NCBI RefSeq assembly: GCF_018141005.1
Contig: NZ_CP046582.1
Location: 2,914,001 to 2,978,000 of the forward strand
Reading direction: 5' to 3'
Length of the DNA stretch: 64,000 bases
From: Erwinia sp. E602
Lineage (GTDB): Bacteria; Pseudomonadota; Gammaproteobacteria; Enterobacterales; Enterobacteriaceae
The notes beneath the pieces are model-generated. The model made no database searches. It was given only the letters and a program-made list of their open reading frames with translations, and had not been told where the DNA came from. Positions 55,870 through 64,000 of this stretch are shown here, one piece after another. Both the position numbers and the translations under genes were made by a program. Each line of letters opens with the position of its first letter. Position 1 is the first letter of the stretch.

Positions 55870-56196
55870 CGTTACACCCCTGTTTCACGTTCAATATGTT
55901 ACGGAAAAGTGAACGGGAGTGTAGCAAGAGTCAGGCCAGGCTGATTGTTACCCACCCCACAAAGTGCGATGTTAAAAAAGTTAATATGCAAAACAGTGAG
56001 ATAGATCGTGTTATCTCAGGATGCCCCTATAAATCAGCCAGTTGCTCCCTGGCCGCGCCTGCACTATTGCAGGTCAGTTTGCTTATGACGGTGCCCCATC
56101 CATAAGCTTTTGCTCTTGAATCAGAACGATTCCCTGTTACCCGCCGGCCGCCTGAATTCGTAACGTGGTGCTATCCCGGAACAGACTGGAGTCATC
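55870..56196. promoter_or_regulatory. Divergent LysR/aminotransferase control region
   Basis: 327 bp between divergent genes. It is AT-richer near the LysR start and presumably holds both promoters and a LysR site. No T-N11-A palindrome could be picked with confidence. Confidence 0.4.
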
Positions 56197-57411
56197 ATGA
56201 GTGCTATCCGTATTGCCAGCCGCGTCACGCGCATCAAACCATCGCCGAGCAGCACCGCGTCCGATCGCGCCAACGCGCTGAAGCGCGAAGGCAAATCGAT
56301 TATCAATCTGGTGGTCGGCGAGCCGGATTTTGACACGCCACCGGCGATCTGCCAGGCGGCCTGCGAGGCGATTAACCGCGGCGAAACGCGCTACACGCAG
56401 AATAACGGCACCCCGGCGCTGCGGGCGGCGATTGCCGCCAAATTCGCGCGCGAGAACCGCCTGACCGTCGCCGCCGACGATATCATCGTCACTAACGGGG
56501 CCAAGAGCGCGATTTTCAACGCCTTTGCCGCCACGCTGGAAACCGGCGACGAGGTGCTGATCCCGGCACCTTACTGGGTCTCCTACCCGGATATGGTGCT
56601 GGCCTGCGACGGCCGCCCGCTGATTATCACCTGCCAGGAAGCGGCAGGTTTCAGGCTAACGCCGGAGCAGCTGCGCGCCTCCATCACCAGCCGCTGCCGC
56701 TGGCTGCTGCTCAACTCGCCGTCTAACCCGACCGGGGCGACCTACAGCCGTGCCGAACTGCGCGCGCTGGCCGACGTGCTGCTCGACTATCCGCACCTGG
56801 CAATTATGACCGACGATATCTACGAGCATATCCGCTACGACGGCTCAGAGAACGTGCATCTGCTCGAGGTGGAGCCACGCCTGGCGGATCGCACGCTGGT
56901 GGTCAACGGCGTGTCGAAAACCTACGCCATGACCGGCTGGCGCATCGGCTATGCCGCCGGACCAAAGGCGCTGATCGCCGCGATGGGCACGCTGCAGTCG
57001 CAGTCCACCAGCAACGCCAGCTCGGTAAGCCAGGCGGCCGCGCTGGCGGCGCTGAACAGCGGCACGGAATTTATCAGCCACAGCCGCGAAATTTACCGCC
57101 AGCGCCGCGACGCGATGGCCGCCGCCCTGAACGCCATTCCCGGCCTGCACTGCCAGCTGCCGGACGGCGCTTTCTACCTCTACGTTAACTGCGCCGGGCT
57201 GCTGGGCAAAACCACCGCTACCGGCCAGGTGCTGAAAAGCGACACGGAGGTAGTGCTGTGGCTGCTGGAGAGCGCCGGCGTGGCGGTGGTGGCCGGTTCT
57301 GCCTACGGCCTGTCGCCCTACTTCCGCCTGTCGATTGCCACCGATCTCGCCACACTCCAGGCCGGCGCGGCACAGATCGCCACCGCCGTCGCCACCCTGA
57401 ATTCATATTAA
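56197..57411 (+). CDS. Class I/II aminotransferase (aspartate aminotransferase-like)
   Basis: 404-residue PLP enzyme. NLVVGEPDFDTPP, RYTQNNGTPALRAAIAAKF, NSPSNPTGATYSRAEL and the PLP lysine K241 in GVSKTYAMTGWRIGYAAGP place it in the bacterial AspC/PatA-type group Ib. The start has GGAG 6 nt upstream. It is followed after 10 nt by an RraA-type aldolase gene, suggesting a route from an amino acid through a 2-oxo acid to aldol cleavage. The specific amino donor is unknown. Confidence 0.88.
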   Translation: MSAIRIASRVTRIKPSPSSTASDRANALKREGKSIINLVVGEPDFDTPPAICQAACEAINRGETRYTQNNGTPALRAAIAAKFARENRLTVAADDIIVTNGAKSAIFNAFAATLETGDEVLIPAPYWVSYPDMVLACDGRPLIITCQEAAGFRLTPEQLRASITSRCRWLLLNSPSNPTGATYSRAELRALADVLLDYPHLAIMTDDIYEHIRYDGSENVHLLEVEPRLADRTLVVNGVSKTYAMTGWRIGYAAGPKALIAAMGTLQSQSTSNASSVSQAAALAALNSGTEFISHSREIYRQRRDAMAAALNAIPGLHCQLPDGAFYLYVNCAGLLGKTTATGQVLKSDTEVVLWLLESAGVAVVAGSAYGLSPYFRLSIATDLATLQAGAAQIATAVATLNSY

Positions 57412-57421
57412 GGAATCCGTT

Positions 57422-58114
57422 ATGAGCGTAGGAAACCGAATTTTCTTACAGCGCGACCTCAGCGCTGCCGCGTATGTTGAGGCCTTCCGCCAGCTGCCGG
57501 CTGCGGTGGTGGCCGACTGTATGAGCCGCCTGCCCGCCCTGTCGCAGAAGATTAACCTGATGAGCGCACCGCGTAACCCGGTGATGTGCGGGCTGGCGTT
57601 TACCGTTAAAGCCCGCTCCGGCGACAACCTGATGCTGCATAAGGCGATGGACCTGGCCGGGCCGGGTGACGTGATAGTGGTGAACAACGAAGGCGATACC
57701 AGCCAGGCGCTGATGGGCGAAGTGATGACCACCTTTGCCCGCCAGCGCGGGATTGAGGGGCTGGTGCTGGACGGCGCGATCCGCGATATCGAAGGGATCG
57801 GCAAAATGGATTATCACCTGTATGCCGCCGCCGTAACGCCGGGCGGGCCGTTCAAGGATGGACCGGGGGAAATTAACGTGCCGATCGCCTGCGGCAATAT
57901 CCACGTGTCACCGGGCGACATTATCCTTGGCGACCATGACGGGGTGATCGTGATCCCGCACGGTGACGCGGCGCGGATTCTGGAGGCGGCGCAGGCCTAT
58001 CTGATCGTCGACGAACGCAACTTCGAGCTGGCCAAAACCGGCGAGCTGGAGCGCAGCTGGATCGACGTGGCGCTGCAGGCGAAAGGCGTTGAGGTGATTG
58101 ACGGGCGCTACTGA
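57422..58114 (+). CDS. RraA/HMG-aldolase-family protein
   Basis: 230-residue RraA-like protein. MCGLAFTVKARSGDNLMLHKAMDLAGPGDVIVVNNEGD, LVLDGAIRDIEGI and NVPIACGNIHVSPGDIILGDHDGVIVIP contain the family's substrate and metal residues (Arg-Asp in AIRD and the loop Gly-Glu). Such proteins cleave 4-hydroxy-4-methyl-2-oxoglutarate or 4-carboxy-4-hydroxy-2-oxoadipate to pyruvate plus an oxo acid. Paired with an aminotransferase, it probably acts on a 4-hydroxy-2-oxo acid made from an amino acid. This differs from the RNase E inhibitor RraA, which is shorter. Confidence 0.85.
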   Translation: MSVGNRIFLQRDLSAAAYVEAFRQLPAAVVADCMSRLPALSQKINLMSAPRNPVMCGLAFTVKARSGDNLMLHKAMDLAGPGDVIVVNNEGDTSQALMGEVMTTFARQRGIEGLVLDGAIRDIEGIGKMDYHLYAAAVTPGGPFKDGPGEINVPIACGNIHVSPGDIILGDHDGVIVIPHGDAARILEAAQAYLIVDERNFELAKTGELERSWIDVALQAKGVEVIDGRY

Positions 58115-58180
58115 GGCGCCGCGCGTTCGCTAGCGATTGCCACTGAGACCACCAGTGCTACTGCTATAACATCATCAGAT

Positions 58181-58206
58181 AAGTGCGGCATGGCCGCACT
58201 TTTTAC
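58181..58206 (+). terminator. Terminator of the aminotransferase-aldolase operon
   Basis: A 9-bp perfect stem AAGTGCGGC / GCCGCACTT with a 3-nt loop followed by TTT, 67 bp after the aldolase stop. Confidence 0.85.
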
Positions 58207-58292
58207 GTTTGCCCTGTTAACCTTCTTCATCAACCCTCCTTCAAGCCGCACACTTCATCAACCAGGAAGTCTTCAGGTTGAGTAAAGCCAAC

Positions 58293-58317
58293 GAAACAGG
58301 GCCCACCAGGGCCCTGT
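58293..58317 (-). terminator. Terminator of the hydroxyacid dehydrogenase gene
   Basis: A 9-bp perfect stem (ACAGGGCCC / GGGCCCTGT, 58296-58317) lies 35 bp after the gene stop on the minus strand. It is followed by TTCGTT, so the T-run is weak. Confidence 0.6.
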
Positions 58318-58351
58318 AAAGGTTAACGTTTGTTCACGATGACGCTGATTC

Positions 58352-59290
58352 TCAGCCCACCGGCGTCAGCGCCTCACCGCGCGCGAACCAGGCCGCCAGA
58401 TTACCGGCAACGTTATCGGCCATCGCCTGGCGGGTCTCGCCGGTGGCGCTGGCGATATGCGGGGTCAGTACGGTATTTTCCAGCGCGGCAAAACGCGGAT
58501 CGATGGCCGGCTCGTTGTCATAGACGTCCAGCCCCGCGCCGAGAATGGTGCGATTCTGCAGGGCGTCGATCAGGTCATCTTCATTGACCACCGCGCCGCG
58601 CGCCACGTTAATCAGAATGCCCTTTTCGCCCAGCGCGCTGAGGATTTCGCTGTCCACCACCTTATAGTTGCGCGCGTCGCCAGGCACCGCCAGCACCAGC
58701 ACGTCGCTGAACTGCGCCAGCTGGTGCAGATCGCCGAAGCGCTGCCAGCCCGGCTGGTCGCTCTGACGGCTGTTAACGTAGCCCACCTGCATATCGAAGG
58801 CGGCACAGCGGCGGGCAATGGCCGCACCAATCCTGCCAAGGCCGAGGATACCCACGCGCTTACCGCTCAGTTTGCTGGCCAGCACCGGCGGGCGCTGCGG
58901 CCACTCGCCGGCGCGCAGGAAGGCGTCCTGCGCCACGATCTGCCGCGAGACGCTGAGCATCAGCGCCAGCGCCAGGTCGGCCACGTCATCGGTAAGAATG
59001 TCCGAGGTGACGGTCACGGTGATATTGCGGTCACGGGCGGCCGCCAGGTCGATGGCATCGGTCCCGACGCCAAACACCGAGATAATCTCCAGCGCCGGCA
59101 GCGCGGCCATCACCTCCGGGGCCAGGCCGACGTCGCCACGGGTGGCCACGGCACGAATGCTCTGCCCGTGCTGCCGTAGCCAGGCGGCCGCATCCGGCTG
59201 TTCATACAGGCGGTGGCACAGGTAGTCACGGTGCAGCGCTTCGCTCAGCACCGGCATCAGCGGTTGAATAATCAGCAGTTCTTGTTTCAT
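58352..59290 (-). CDS. D-isomer-specific 2-hydroxyacid dehydrogenase
   Basis: 312-residue NAD(P)H-dependent dehydrogenase. The Rossmann motif GLGRIGAAIARR, catalytic Arg in INVARGAVVNEDDL, Glu in VYDNEPAIDP and His in TPHIASATGE are all present. It most resembles hydroxypyruvate/glyoxylate reductases. Start chosen at 59290 (MKQELLII); ATG 59302 is also possible, and neither has a strong ribosome-binding site. The gene is alone and convergent with the aminotransferase-RraA pair; it could reduce the 2-oxo acids made there, but this is inference. Confidence 0.88.
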   Translation of the reverse strand: MKQELLIIQPLMPVLSEALHRDYLCHRLYEQPDAAAWLRQHGQSIRAVATRGDVGLAPEVMAALPALEIISVFGVGTDAIDLAAARDRNITVTVTSDILTDDVADLALALMLSVSRQIVAQDAFLRAGEWPQRPPVLASKLSGKRVGILGLGRIGAAIARRCAAFDMQVGYVNSRQSDQPGWQRFGDLHQLAQFSDVLVLAVPGDARNYKVVDSEILSALGEKGILINVARGAVVNEDDLIDALQNRTILGAGLDVYDNEPAIDPRFAALENTVLTPHIASATGETRQAMADNVAGNLAAWFARGEALTPVG

Positions 59291-59447
59291 TACGCACACC
59301 ATCCATTGAGAGTCAGAGTAAGAAGTCGTTATTAAACTAGCGAACTTTTTAGTGTTACACCTGCAATGTTACGCTTATTGCTATACAGGTTACGCTTATG
59401 GTTGATCTTACTTAGCGCGGCAAGCGGGGTGCAGCCATACTCAATGC

Positions 59448-60086
59448 TTAGTCGTAGGCCGCATCGAAGAAGGCTTTTTCCAGGGTGACGGCGCGCAGGA
59501 AGAAATCTTCGCAGCGATCGCGTTCGGCGGGGCCGACCCGGTCGAGCTCTTCGCGCAGGAAGTCGACAAAGGCGTTGAAGTCGGGATTATCGTGCAGCGT
59601 GACCCATTCGGCGTAGAGGAAATTTTCCGGCAGCGGGCGCGGGGCGCGGGTGGCCCAGTCGCGGTAGAGCCATTCGGCGACGTTGAGCACGGAGAGGATC
59701 GCGGCGTAGGAGCGGGTAGCGGCGGCTTCCAGCATAATGGCTTTAAAACCGGCGGTGGGCGCGCTGTCCGGCAAGCTGGTACGCCGCTGTTCGCTGATGC
59801 CCAGCGCGTCGAATCCCCGCAGGAAATAAGTGTTTTCGTCGGAGGAGACCATGCCGGCGAAGCGGCCAAAGCGCAGTCGTGCAAGGGTGCTGTCGGCGCT
59901 GGCGATGGCGGAGCCGATCAGGGTGAGGAAGCTGTCCAGAAAGCGGTAGTCCTGGATCAGGTAGGTGGCCATGACCGTATCGGCGACTTCGCCCTGGCAG
60001 AGTTCACGCACGAAGCGGTGCTGTACCGCCTGCGACCAGATGGGCTGGCTCAGTTCACGGAGCTGTTCGGTAAAACGTTGGGTCAT
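59448..60086 (-). CDS. tenA: TenA-family thiamine salvage protein
   Basis: 212-residue all-helical TenA/Thi-4 protein. VRELCQGEVADTVMATYLIQDYRFLDSF and AGMVSSDENTYFLRGFDALG match the family start. The position usually holding the catalytic Cys (in the motif LLPCAWLY of Bacillus TenA) reads LSVLNVAEWLY here, without Cys. The conserved C-terminal Glu lies in AVTLEKAFFDAAYD. It therefore belongs to the TenA_E type, which salvages aminopyrimidines from degraded thiamine. It is controlled by a TPP riboswitch directly upstream. AAGGA at about 8 nt from ATG 60086 is sequestered in a hairpin. Confidence 0.88.
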   Translation of the reverse strand: MTQRFTEQLRELSQPIWSQAVQHRFVRELCQGEVADTVMATYLIQDYRFLDSFLTLIGSAIASADSTLARLRFGRFAGMVSSDENTYFLRGFDALGISEQRRTSLPDSAPTAGFKAIMLEAAATRSYAAILSVLNVAEWLYRDWATRAPRPLPENFLYAEWVTLHDNPDFNAFVDFLREELDRVGPAERDRCEDFFLRAVTLEKAFFDAAYD

Positions 60087-60088
60087 CA

Positions 60089-60113
60089 GGTAGTCCTTGG
60101 GTAACGGACTACC
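60089..60113 (-). promoter_or_regulatory. Ribosome-binding-site hairpin of tenA
   Basis: A perfect 8-bp inverted repeat GGTAGTCC / GGACTACC encloses 9 nt, and its second arm contains most of the AAGGA ribosome-binding site of tenA. It lies just after the riboswitch aptamer and is probably its expression platform, blocking translation when TPP is bound. Confidence 0.75.
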
Positions 60114-60129
60114 GGCGAGAGTTAGCCAG

Positions 60130-60234
60130 GCTGCGCCATCCCTTCGCCGGCATTATCCGGATCAGGTAATAAGGGTCATCGCGCTGCGTACGCCTGCGAT
60201 CTCTCAGCCAGCTGCCTGGCTCCCCCTGGGAGCT
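60130..60234 (-). promoter_or_regulatory. TPP riboswitch (thi-box)
   Basis: On the minus strand the conserved thi-box words occur in order: GGGGAGCC, GGCTGAGAG, GACCCTT, ACCTGATC, CCGGATAATGCCGGCG and AAGGGA. This spacing is diagnostic of the TPP aptamer. It controls tenA, whose start lies 44 nt after the aptamer end. Confidence 0.93.
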
Positions 60235-60417
60235 GAGATCTATATCTTAAAATCCCGGCTTTGTCACTTAACGTATGTTCCCTGAAATCTTCTGCTGTGC
60301 CCGCAGCGGGCGGTGGCCGGATGCGTTCTTAAGCACGAATTGACCGTAGAATAGCGTCTGACCCAGGCGGAAATTTCCGCCGAGAACCAGGACAACGTCT
60401 CTGTGGGCGGTGCAGCG
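60235..60417. other. Region between phnN and the tenA riboswitch
   Basis: 180 bp between the end of phnN and the tenA leader, both on the minus strand. It should hold the tenA promoter and the phn terminator; neither is clear by eye. Confidence 0.3.
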
Positions 60418-60963
60418 TCAGCGGATCGCCGCGTTTTTATGCAAAATCTGCGAGAACGCTTCCAGCGTCTGCCGCAGGTCGCCGTCGTTGTTCAGGGTGA
60501 TGCAGGAGGCCGGAACCGGCTCCAGCGCCCGTGCCAGACGCCGCTCTATCGCACCCGCATCCTCCCGCCCGCGCTGCAACAGTCGCTGCGCCAGCACCGC
60601 CGGGGAGACCTGCAGGCACACCGGCAGCAGCAGCTCGCCGTAGCGCTGCTGCACCACCGGCAGGTGGCGGCGCGAGCCGTTGACCACCACGTTCAGCCCG
60701 TTAGCCAGCCACAGGTCTGTTTCGCAACCCAGCCCGTAAAAGCACTGGTGCGCCTGCCACTCGATGGCAAACAGCCCCAGCTCGCTGCGGCGTAAAAACT
60801 CCTGCTCGCTGAGCGCCACGTGGTTCTCGCCGCCCGCCCCGGCGCTGCGGGTGATATAGCGGTGGGCAATCAGCAGCTTCGCCGGCGGGCATTCGCCCAG
60901 CGCCTGCAGCAGGCTGTCCTTGCCGGCACCGGACGGCCCAATCAGCCAGATCAGCCGCGCCAT
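60418..60963 (-). CDS. phnN: Ribose 1,5-bisphosphate phosphokinase
   Basis: 181-residue guanylate-kinase-like enzyme making PRPP from the ribose 1,5-bisphosphate produced by phosphonate breakdown. P-loop GPSGAGKDS at 9-17; the ARGHRY-like IAHRYITR, and VVNGSRRHLPVV follow. It overlaps the phnM stop by one base and is the last visible gene of the C-P lyase operon. Confidence 0.92.
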   Translation of the reverse strand: MARLIWLIGPSGAGKDSLLQALGECPPAKLLIAHRYITRSAGAGGENHVALSEQEFLRRSELGLFAIEWQAHQCFYGLGCETDLWLANGLNVVVNGSRRHLPVVQQRYGELLLPVCLQVSPAVLAQRLLQRGREDAGAIERRLARALEPVPASCITLNNDGDLRQTLEAFSQILHKNAAIR

Positions 60964-62099
60964 CAGAACACCATCCTGCCCTGCGCCCAGACGCTTCTGA
61001 CGTACGGCTGCTGCTGATGCTCGTGCACCAGCACCAGATCGGCACGCAGCCCTTCGGCGATCGTCCCGCGATCGTGCAGGTTAATGGCACGTGCCGGATT
61101 ACGGGTCACCAGCGCAACGGCGGCAGGCAGATCGAAGGCGTTGCGTTCGTCGTGCGCCAGCCGGAACGCCGCGTCCAGCAGGCTGGCGGGATAGTAATCG
61201 GATGACAGGATATCCAGCTGACCCGCCGCGGCGAGGTCGGCCGCCGCCACGTTGCCGGAGTGTGAGCCGCCGCGCACGATATTCGGCGCCCCCATCAGCA
61301 CCTGCAGGCCCAGCTCGCGTGAGGCGCGTGCGGCTTCGGCGGTGGTCGGGAATTCGGCGATGGTGCTGCCGATCGCCTGCGACTCCTGCACGTGAGCGTG
61401 GGTGGCATCATCGTGGCTGGCCAGCGGGATCTGGTACTGGCGGCACCAGGCGGCGATCGCCTCGCGGTTCGGCGCGGACCAGCGGGCGGCCAGCCGCAGC
61501 TGGTCGGCCTGGTAGGCGTCCAGCTGCGCGTCGCTCATCTGATACTTGCCGCCAAAGTAGGTGCGCCACGCCGCCAGCGACACGTACTGACGCTGGCCCG
61601 GCGAGTGATCCATCAGCGACACCAGCGACAGTTCGGGGATGCACATCAGCTGTTCAAACAGCGGCAGCGTCGAATCATTTGGCAGCTCGCAGCGCAGGTG
61701 CAGACGGTGCTCGGCACGGTTCAGCCCGTGCTTCTGGCTGTGACGGATCGCCTTAATCATCTTCTGCAGGTTATCCATGCGGTGGCCGCCGTCGCGCACG
61801 TCGCCGACGCCGATCGCGTCCAGCACCGTGGTGATGCCGCTGGCGATAATCAGCGCGTCGTGGCTGCTCATCGCCGAGTGGGCCGGCCAGTCCACCTTTG
61901 GTCGTGGCGCAAAGAACCTGTCGAGGTTATCGGTATGCAGTTCGATCATGCCCGGCATCAGCCAGCCGCCTTCGCCGTCGATCGCCTCCGGCAGCTGGCT
62001 GGGCGTGTCGGCGTACGCGGTGATGACGCCGTTCTCGCAGGCCAGCGATCCGGCCACCACTTCCTTTTCCAGAATCAGTTTAACGTTATTGATAATCAC
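60963..62099 (-). CDS. phnM: RPnTP hydrolase (alpha-D-ribose 1-methylphosphonate 5-triphosphate diphosphatase)
   Basis: 378-residue amidohydrolase-fold enzyme removing pyrophosphate from the 5-triphosphate intermediate of the C-P lyase pathway. Metal-binding residues are seen in [32 protein letters not shown] and [20 protein letters not shown] and the C-terminal [22 protein letters not shown] also fit. The ATG overlaps the phnL stop by 4 nt. Confidence 0.93.
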   Translation of the reverse strand: MIINNVKLILEKEVVAGSLACENGVITAYADTPSQLPEAIDGEGGWLMPGMIELHTDNLDRFFAPRPKVDWPAHSAMSSHDALIIASGITTVLDAIGVGDVRDGGHRMDNLQKMIKAIRHSQKHGLNRAEHRLHLRCELPNDSTLPLFEQLMCIPELSLVSLMDHSPGQRQYVSLAAWRTYFGGKYQMSDAQLDAYQADQLRLAARWSAPNREAIAAWCRQYQIPLASHDDATHAHVQESQAIGSTIAEFPTTAEAARASRELGLQVLMGAPNIVRGGSHSGNVAAADLAAAGQLDILSSDYYPASLLDAAFRLAHDERNAFDLPAAVALVTRNPARAINLHDRGTIAEGLRADLVLVHEHQQQPYVRSVWAQGRMVF

Positions 62100-62800
62100 A
62101 GGGCGTGCTCCACGGCAACAGGTTGCATCACATGCAGACGGTCCGCGACGCGTTCGCGCACCGCGTGGTCATGAAAAATACCGACGATGGCCGCGCCGCG
62201 CTGGCGCGCCTGCTCAATCAGCGCCACCACCGCGGCGCTGTTGGTGGCGTCCAGCGAGGCGGTCGGCTCGTCGAGCAGCAGAATCGGCGACTCGGCGATA
62301 AACCCGCGGGCGATATTGACCCGCTGCTGCTCACCGCCGGAGAAGGTGGACGGTGCCAGCGACCAGAGCCGCTCAGGCACGTTAAGGTGGCTAAGCAGCG
62401 CTTTGGCACGCGCTTCACTCTCGGCGCGCGCCACGCCGCGCTCCAGCAGCGGCTGCATCACCACCTCCAGCGTGGTGATACGCGGGATCACCCGCAGAAA
62501 CTGGCTGACCCAGCCCAGCGTGTCACGGCGGATGCTGAGGATGTGTCGCGCCGGGGCGCTGACCAGATCGACCCATTCGCCATGATGATCCAGCCAGATC
62601 TGGCCGCTGTCCGGCAGATAGTTAGCGTACAGCGAGCGCAGCAGCGTGGACTTGCCGCTGCCGGAGTGGCCGTGCAGCACCACGCACTCCCCCGCCGCCA
62701 CCTGCAGCGAGGCGTTCTCCAGCACCGGCAGGCGTGCGCCCTGCTGGTTGTGCATCACAAACGTTTTCGACAGATTTTCAACGCGTAGTTTTAAGCTCAT
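62096..62800 (-). CDS. phnL: C-P lyase system ABC-type protein PhnL
   Basis: 234-residue ABC ATPase with Walker [10 protein letters not shown] (44-52), signature FSGGEQQR and Walker [13 protein letters not shown]. PhnL is not a transporter subunit; with PhnK it associates with the C-P lyase core (PhnGHIJ). ATG 62800 is taken as start ([14 protein letters not shown]), although a GTG 12 nt upstream is in frame and neither has a strong ribosome-binding site. A 118-bp gap with a hairpin separates it from phnK. Confidence 0.9.
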   Translation of the reverse strand: MSLKLRVENLSKTFVMHNQQGARLPVLENASLQVAAGECVVLHGHSGSGKSTLLRSLYANYLPDSGQIWLDHHGEWVDLVSAPARHILSIRRDTLGWVSQFLRVIPRITTLEVVMQPLLERGVARAESEARAKALLSHLNVPERLWSLAPSTFSGGEQQRVNIARGFIAESPILLLDEPTASLDATNSAAVVALIEQARQRGAAIVGIFHDHAVRERVADRLHVMQPVAVEHAL

Positions 62801-62857
62801 GAGGGTTATCACCGTCAGATAATAGTAGTCAACGTTTCACTGCCCCATTCAGCGCCT

Positions 62858-62875
62858 GGCGGGCGGTAACCCGCC
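62858..62875. repeat. REP-like hairpin between phnK and phnL
   Basis: GGCGGG, 6-nt loop, CCCGCC within a GC-rich stretch. No T-run on either strand. It may act as an RNA-stabilising or REP-type element inside the operon. Confidence 0.4.
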
Positions 62876-62918
62876 TGGTGCCACCGCCCGCACCGGGGAC
62901 TGATGACCGCATAACGCG

Positions 62919-63680
62919 TCAGCTCAGCACCGATGAAACCAGCAGCTGGGTATAGGGATGGTGCGGGTCGTCCAGCACCCGGTCGGTCAGCCCGCTCTCC
63001 ACCACCGCGCCCTGCTTCATCACCAGCAGCCGGTGGGCCAGCAGCCGCGCCACGCCAAGATCGTGGGTGACGATCACCACCGCCAGGTTGAGATCGCGCA
63101 CCAGCGTGCGCAGCAGATCCAGCAGGCGCGCCTGCACCGAAACGTCCAGACCGCCGGTGGGTTCATCCATAAACACCAGCTTCGGCCGGGTGACCAGGTT
63201 ACGGGCAATCTGCAGGCGCTGCTGCATGCCGCCGGAGAAGGTGCCCGGCAGGTCGTCAATGCGCGCCAGCGGGATCTCCACGTCCTGCAGCCACTGGCCG
63301 GCGGTGGCGCGGATCTGGCCGTAGTGGCGTTCCCCCACCGCCATCAGCCGTTCGCCGATATTGCCGCCGGCGGAGACCTGCGCCCGCAGCCCGTCCATTG
63401 GATACTGGTGTACCACGCCCCACTCGGTGCGCAGCAGGCGGCGACGATCGCTTTCGCTGCGGGCGTAGAGGTCTTCGCCCTGATAGATAATCGAGCCCTG
63501 CTGCGGCGTCAGCCGGGCGGAGATCGCCTTCAGCAGCGTGGTTTTGCCGGAGCCGGACTCGCCGACGATGCCCAGCACCTCACCCGGATACAGTTCAAAT
63601 GAGACGTCGCTGAAGCCTTTGCCCGGCGCGTAGAGGTGGGTCAGCTGGTTAACCGCCAGCAGCGGTGACTCTGCGATCAT
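62919..63680 (-). CDS. phnK: C-P lyase system ABC-type protein PhnK
   Basis: 253-residue ABC ATPase, Walker A GESGSGKTT (40-48), DLPGTFSGGMQQRLQIARNL and LVFMDEPTGGLDVS, H-loop IVTHDL. PhnK binds the C-P lyase core complex and is needed for phosphonate use. Its ATG overlaps the phnJ stop (ATGA). Confidence 0.92.
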   Translation of the reverse strand: MIAESPLLAVNQLTHLYAPGKGFSDVSFELYPGEVLGIVGESGSGKTTLLKAISARLTPQQGSIIYQGEDLYARSESDRRRLLRTEWGVVHQYPMDGLRAQVSAGGNIGERLMAVGERHYGQIRATAGQWLQDVEIPLARIDDLPGTFSGGMQQRLQIARNLVTRPKLVFMDEPTGGLDVSVQARLLDLLRTLVRDLNLAVVIVTHDLGVARLLAHRLLVMKQGAVVESGLTDRVLDDPHHPYTQLLVSSVLS

Positions 63681-64000
63681 GTGGACGGCTCCTGTGGATC
63701 TTGCTGCTCTTCCGGGGACGGGCGCTGGCCCTGCAGCTGCTGCTGTTCGCCGCAGTAGTCGGTGTCGGAGCAGACAAACAGGCGGTTACCTGCGTCGTCC
63801 AGCACCACTTCATCCAGATAGCTGTCGCGTGAGCCGCACAGCGCACAGGGCTGCTCCCAGCGCTGCACGCTGAACGGATGGTCGTCAAAGTCGAGGCTCT
63901 CGACGCGGGTGTAAGGCGGTAGCGCGTAGATGCGCTTTTCACGCCCGGCGCCAAACAGCTGCAGAGCCGGCATCATATTCATCTTCGGGTTATCAAATTT
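63677..64000 (-). CDS. phnJ: C-P lyase subunit PhnJ, C-terminal part (cut by window edge)
   Basis: The last 107 residues of the radical-SAM carbon-phosphorus lyase PhnJ; the frame is open to the window end and the start lies outside. LQLFGAGREKRIYALPPYTRVESLDFDDHPFSVQRW matches PhnJ. The four cysteines occur with exactly the spacing of the E. coli enzyme (Cys 241, 244, 266, 272): three bind the 4Fe-4S cluster and the last is the catalytic thiyl residue. The tail after DYCGE is Gln/Glu-rich. Probably phnGHI continue beyond the edge. Confidence 0.93.
   Translation of the reverse strand, partial: KFDNPKMNMMPALQLFGAGREKRIYALPPYTRVESLDFDDHPFSVQRWEQPCALCGSRDSYLDEVVLDDAGNRLFVCSDTDYCGEQQQLQGQRPSPEEQQDPQEPST

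Noticed and set aside
61391..62174. Plus-strand open frames opposite phnM and phnL
   Set aside because: Antisense shadows of the conserved C-P lyase genes.

Overview
The window is GC-rich chromosomal DNA of a plant- or environment-associated member of Enterobacterales, most likely Erwiniaceae (Erwinia/Pantoea type). The grounds are the Enterobacterales-type sit, phn, bgl and cdi genes, a galactan-utilisation (gan) operon and enteric-type promoters. The genus is an inference; no rRNA or marker gene is present.

Layout. (1) 1-6118: a galactan operon: ganE-ganF-ganG-ganB on the minus strand and the transport ATPase ganC divergent, with a CRP-like site between them. (2) 6.6-11.9 kb: an accessory PTS cluster: a divergent GntR/UTRA regulator, an EIICB permease, a DUF7916-like TIM-barrel protein and a strikingly AT-rich 634-residue protein of unknown function with GT-B-glycosyltransferase-like motifs. 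(3) 12-25.1 kb: a contact-dependent inhibition locus (cdiB-cdiA-cdiI, minus strand) with a tail of orphan pieces: two symE remnants, a duplicated cdiA fragment and a DUF596 immunity-like gene carrying a 9-bp tandem repeat. (4) 25.7-29.2 kb: sitABCD manganese/iron importer behind an MntR-type box. (5) tRNA-Asn with promoter and terminator. (6) 29.8-34.7 kb: an amino-acid ABC importer with its own GntR regulator and a class-IV aminotransferase homologue that seems to lack the PLP lysine. (7) 34.9-41.2 kb: a ribose-type sugar ABC importer with ribokinase-like kinase, RpiR regulator and TIM-barrel isomerase, substrate unknown. (8) 41.6-46.1 kb: a beta-glucoside operon in the order bglF-bglB-bglG, with a BglG-type RAT/terminator switch in the leader. 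(9) 46.2-46.6 kb: a truncated Abi-like gene. (10) 47.1-54.0 kb: a long minus-strand operon joining 5-oxoprolinase (pxpB, pxpC, pxpA), a biotin-carrier-like protein without the biotinyl lysine, an SDR dehydrogenase and a polar amino-acid ABC importer. (11) 54.1-54.8 kb: a non-coding array of 53-bp repeats and palindromic elements. (12) 54.9-59.3 kb: a LysR regulator divergent from an aminotransferase and an RraA-type aldolase, then a 2-hydroxyacid dehydrogenase. (13) 59.4-60.2 kb: tenA under a TPP riboswitch. (14) 60.4-64.0 kb: C-P lyase genes phnJ (partial)-K-L-M-N, running off the right edge.

How it fits together. Most modules are uptake-plus-catabolism cassettes, each with a local regulator: galactan via CRP, beta-glucosides via BglG antitermination, Mn via MntR, thiamine salvage via TPP, and amino acids or lactams via GntR and LysR. 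The two parts that look least like the chromosomal background are the AT-rich gene at 9960-11864 and the CdiA toxin end with CdiI at 13733-14245. The most interesting unexplained pieces are the PTS/TIM-barrel/GT-B-like cassette, the decayed CDI cassettes, two enzyme homologues lacking their cofactor lysines, and the repeat array at 54.1-54.8 kb. All calls rest on reading the sequence and on remembered family features; no database search was possible.
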